64,000 nucleotides of DNA from the NCBI GenBank assembly GCA_963920705.1, contig OY987226.1, positions 6,698,501 to 6,762,500 of the forward strand, read 5' to 3'. Below the pieces are notes generated by a model. The model worked only from the letters and a program-made list of their open reading frames with translations. It did not search any database and was not told the DNA's origin. Below, one piece after another: positions 63,651 through 64,000 of this stretch (position 1 is its first letter; every line of letters begins with the position of its first letter). The DNA comes from Odiellus spinosus (taxonomy: Eukaryota; Arthropoda; Arachnida; Opiliones; Phalangiidae). The translations under genes were made by a program, and so were the position numbers.

Positions 63651-64000
63651 TTTACGTGCGTTGTTAATTAATAATCTTCGAAGTTACAAAGACATGTTGT
63701 AGGTAAGCTTCAATCCATTTTGAAGTGCCACACTTTATGATAAAAACTTATCACTTTATATGTAAGGTGTGCATTGTCAAATATAAACATTCGATAGCCA
63801 GTTTTTTCCCCATAACATTCCTCTATATATATATATATATATTTGTTGCTGAATCTAATATCTACGTTAGTTGTAATTCCGTGATATGCTATATATTTTC
63901 GTAATTGTTTTTTGGTTTTGAAAAAATTTGATATTTTTTTCTAATAAGTGGTTATTTTTTTTTTTTTTTTTTTTTTTTCGTAATATCACTTGTAACCTTT

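Larger units (their letters stand above)
47579..64000. other. AT-rich downstream region, no gene recognised
   Basis: Beyond the Rdl stop the sequence is very AT-rich. To about 57.4 kb long A-runs are on the + strand and T-runs are scarcer; from about 60.4 to 62.5 kb T-runs are common. Within it are two large tandem arrays, an AT-rich end array, one complete MITE and several TGACGTCA octamers. Two small GC-richer islands (about 52505-52735 and 53184-53300) have short open frames that match nothing I know. The 5' part may be a long Rdl 3' UTR; no feature proves the transcript end. Confidence 0.6.

Overview
This window is non-coding-rich arthropod nuclear DNA carrying the 3' part of one recognisable gene. 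Four exons on the + strand (22052-22134, 38977-39114, 42804-43270, 47303-47578) join in consistent phase. They encode about 320 residues of a Cys-loop GABA-gated chloride channel subunit of the Rdl (resistance to dieldrin) type, from just before the Cys-loop through M1-M4 to the stop codon. Identity is taken from family hallmarks: the 13-residue Cys-loop, the PAR anion-selectivity motif before M2, the M2-M3 loop and the M4 segment. Exons for the signal peptide and most of the extracellular domain were not found, so they should lie upstream of base 1, beyond an intron of more than 22 kb. Long introns, low GC and many MITEs fit an arthropod; nothing seen here fixes the order (crustacean, chelicerate or insect).

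Layout. 1-22051 is intron packed with short non-autonomous DNA transposons. 22135-38976 is a 16.8-kb intron with more of these, a hAT-like element, a 472-bp foldback element and a 30-bp minisatellite. 39115-42803 and 43271-47302 are smaller introns. 47579-64000 lies downstream of the stop: it is very AT-rich, with + strand A-runs in the first 10 kb, a ~169-bp tandem array, a 23/24/19-bp minisatellite, one more MITE copy, a T-rich stretch and a final AT-rich array. No second gene, tRNA, rRNA or transposase ORF was recognised.

Two points stand out. First, the Rdl M2 segment carries serine (TCC) at the 2' position, where the standard insect subunit has alanine; this is the classic cyclodiene-resistance residue. 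Second, at least four sequence-unrelated repeat families (nine copies of a ~337-bp element, plus families at 4291/13166, 6550 and 8667) all have CA...TG termini and 7-bp target-site duplications. The 7-bp length does not match TA, TTAA or 8-bp hAT elements, which are also present here with their expected duplications. This suggests one unidentified transposase superfamily mobilised several MITE families in this genome.
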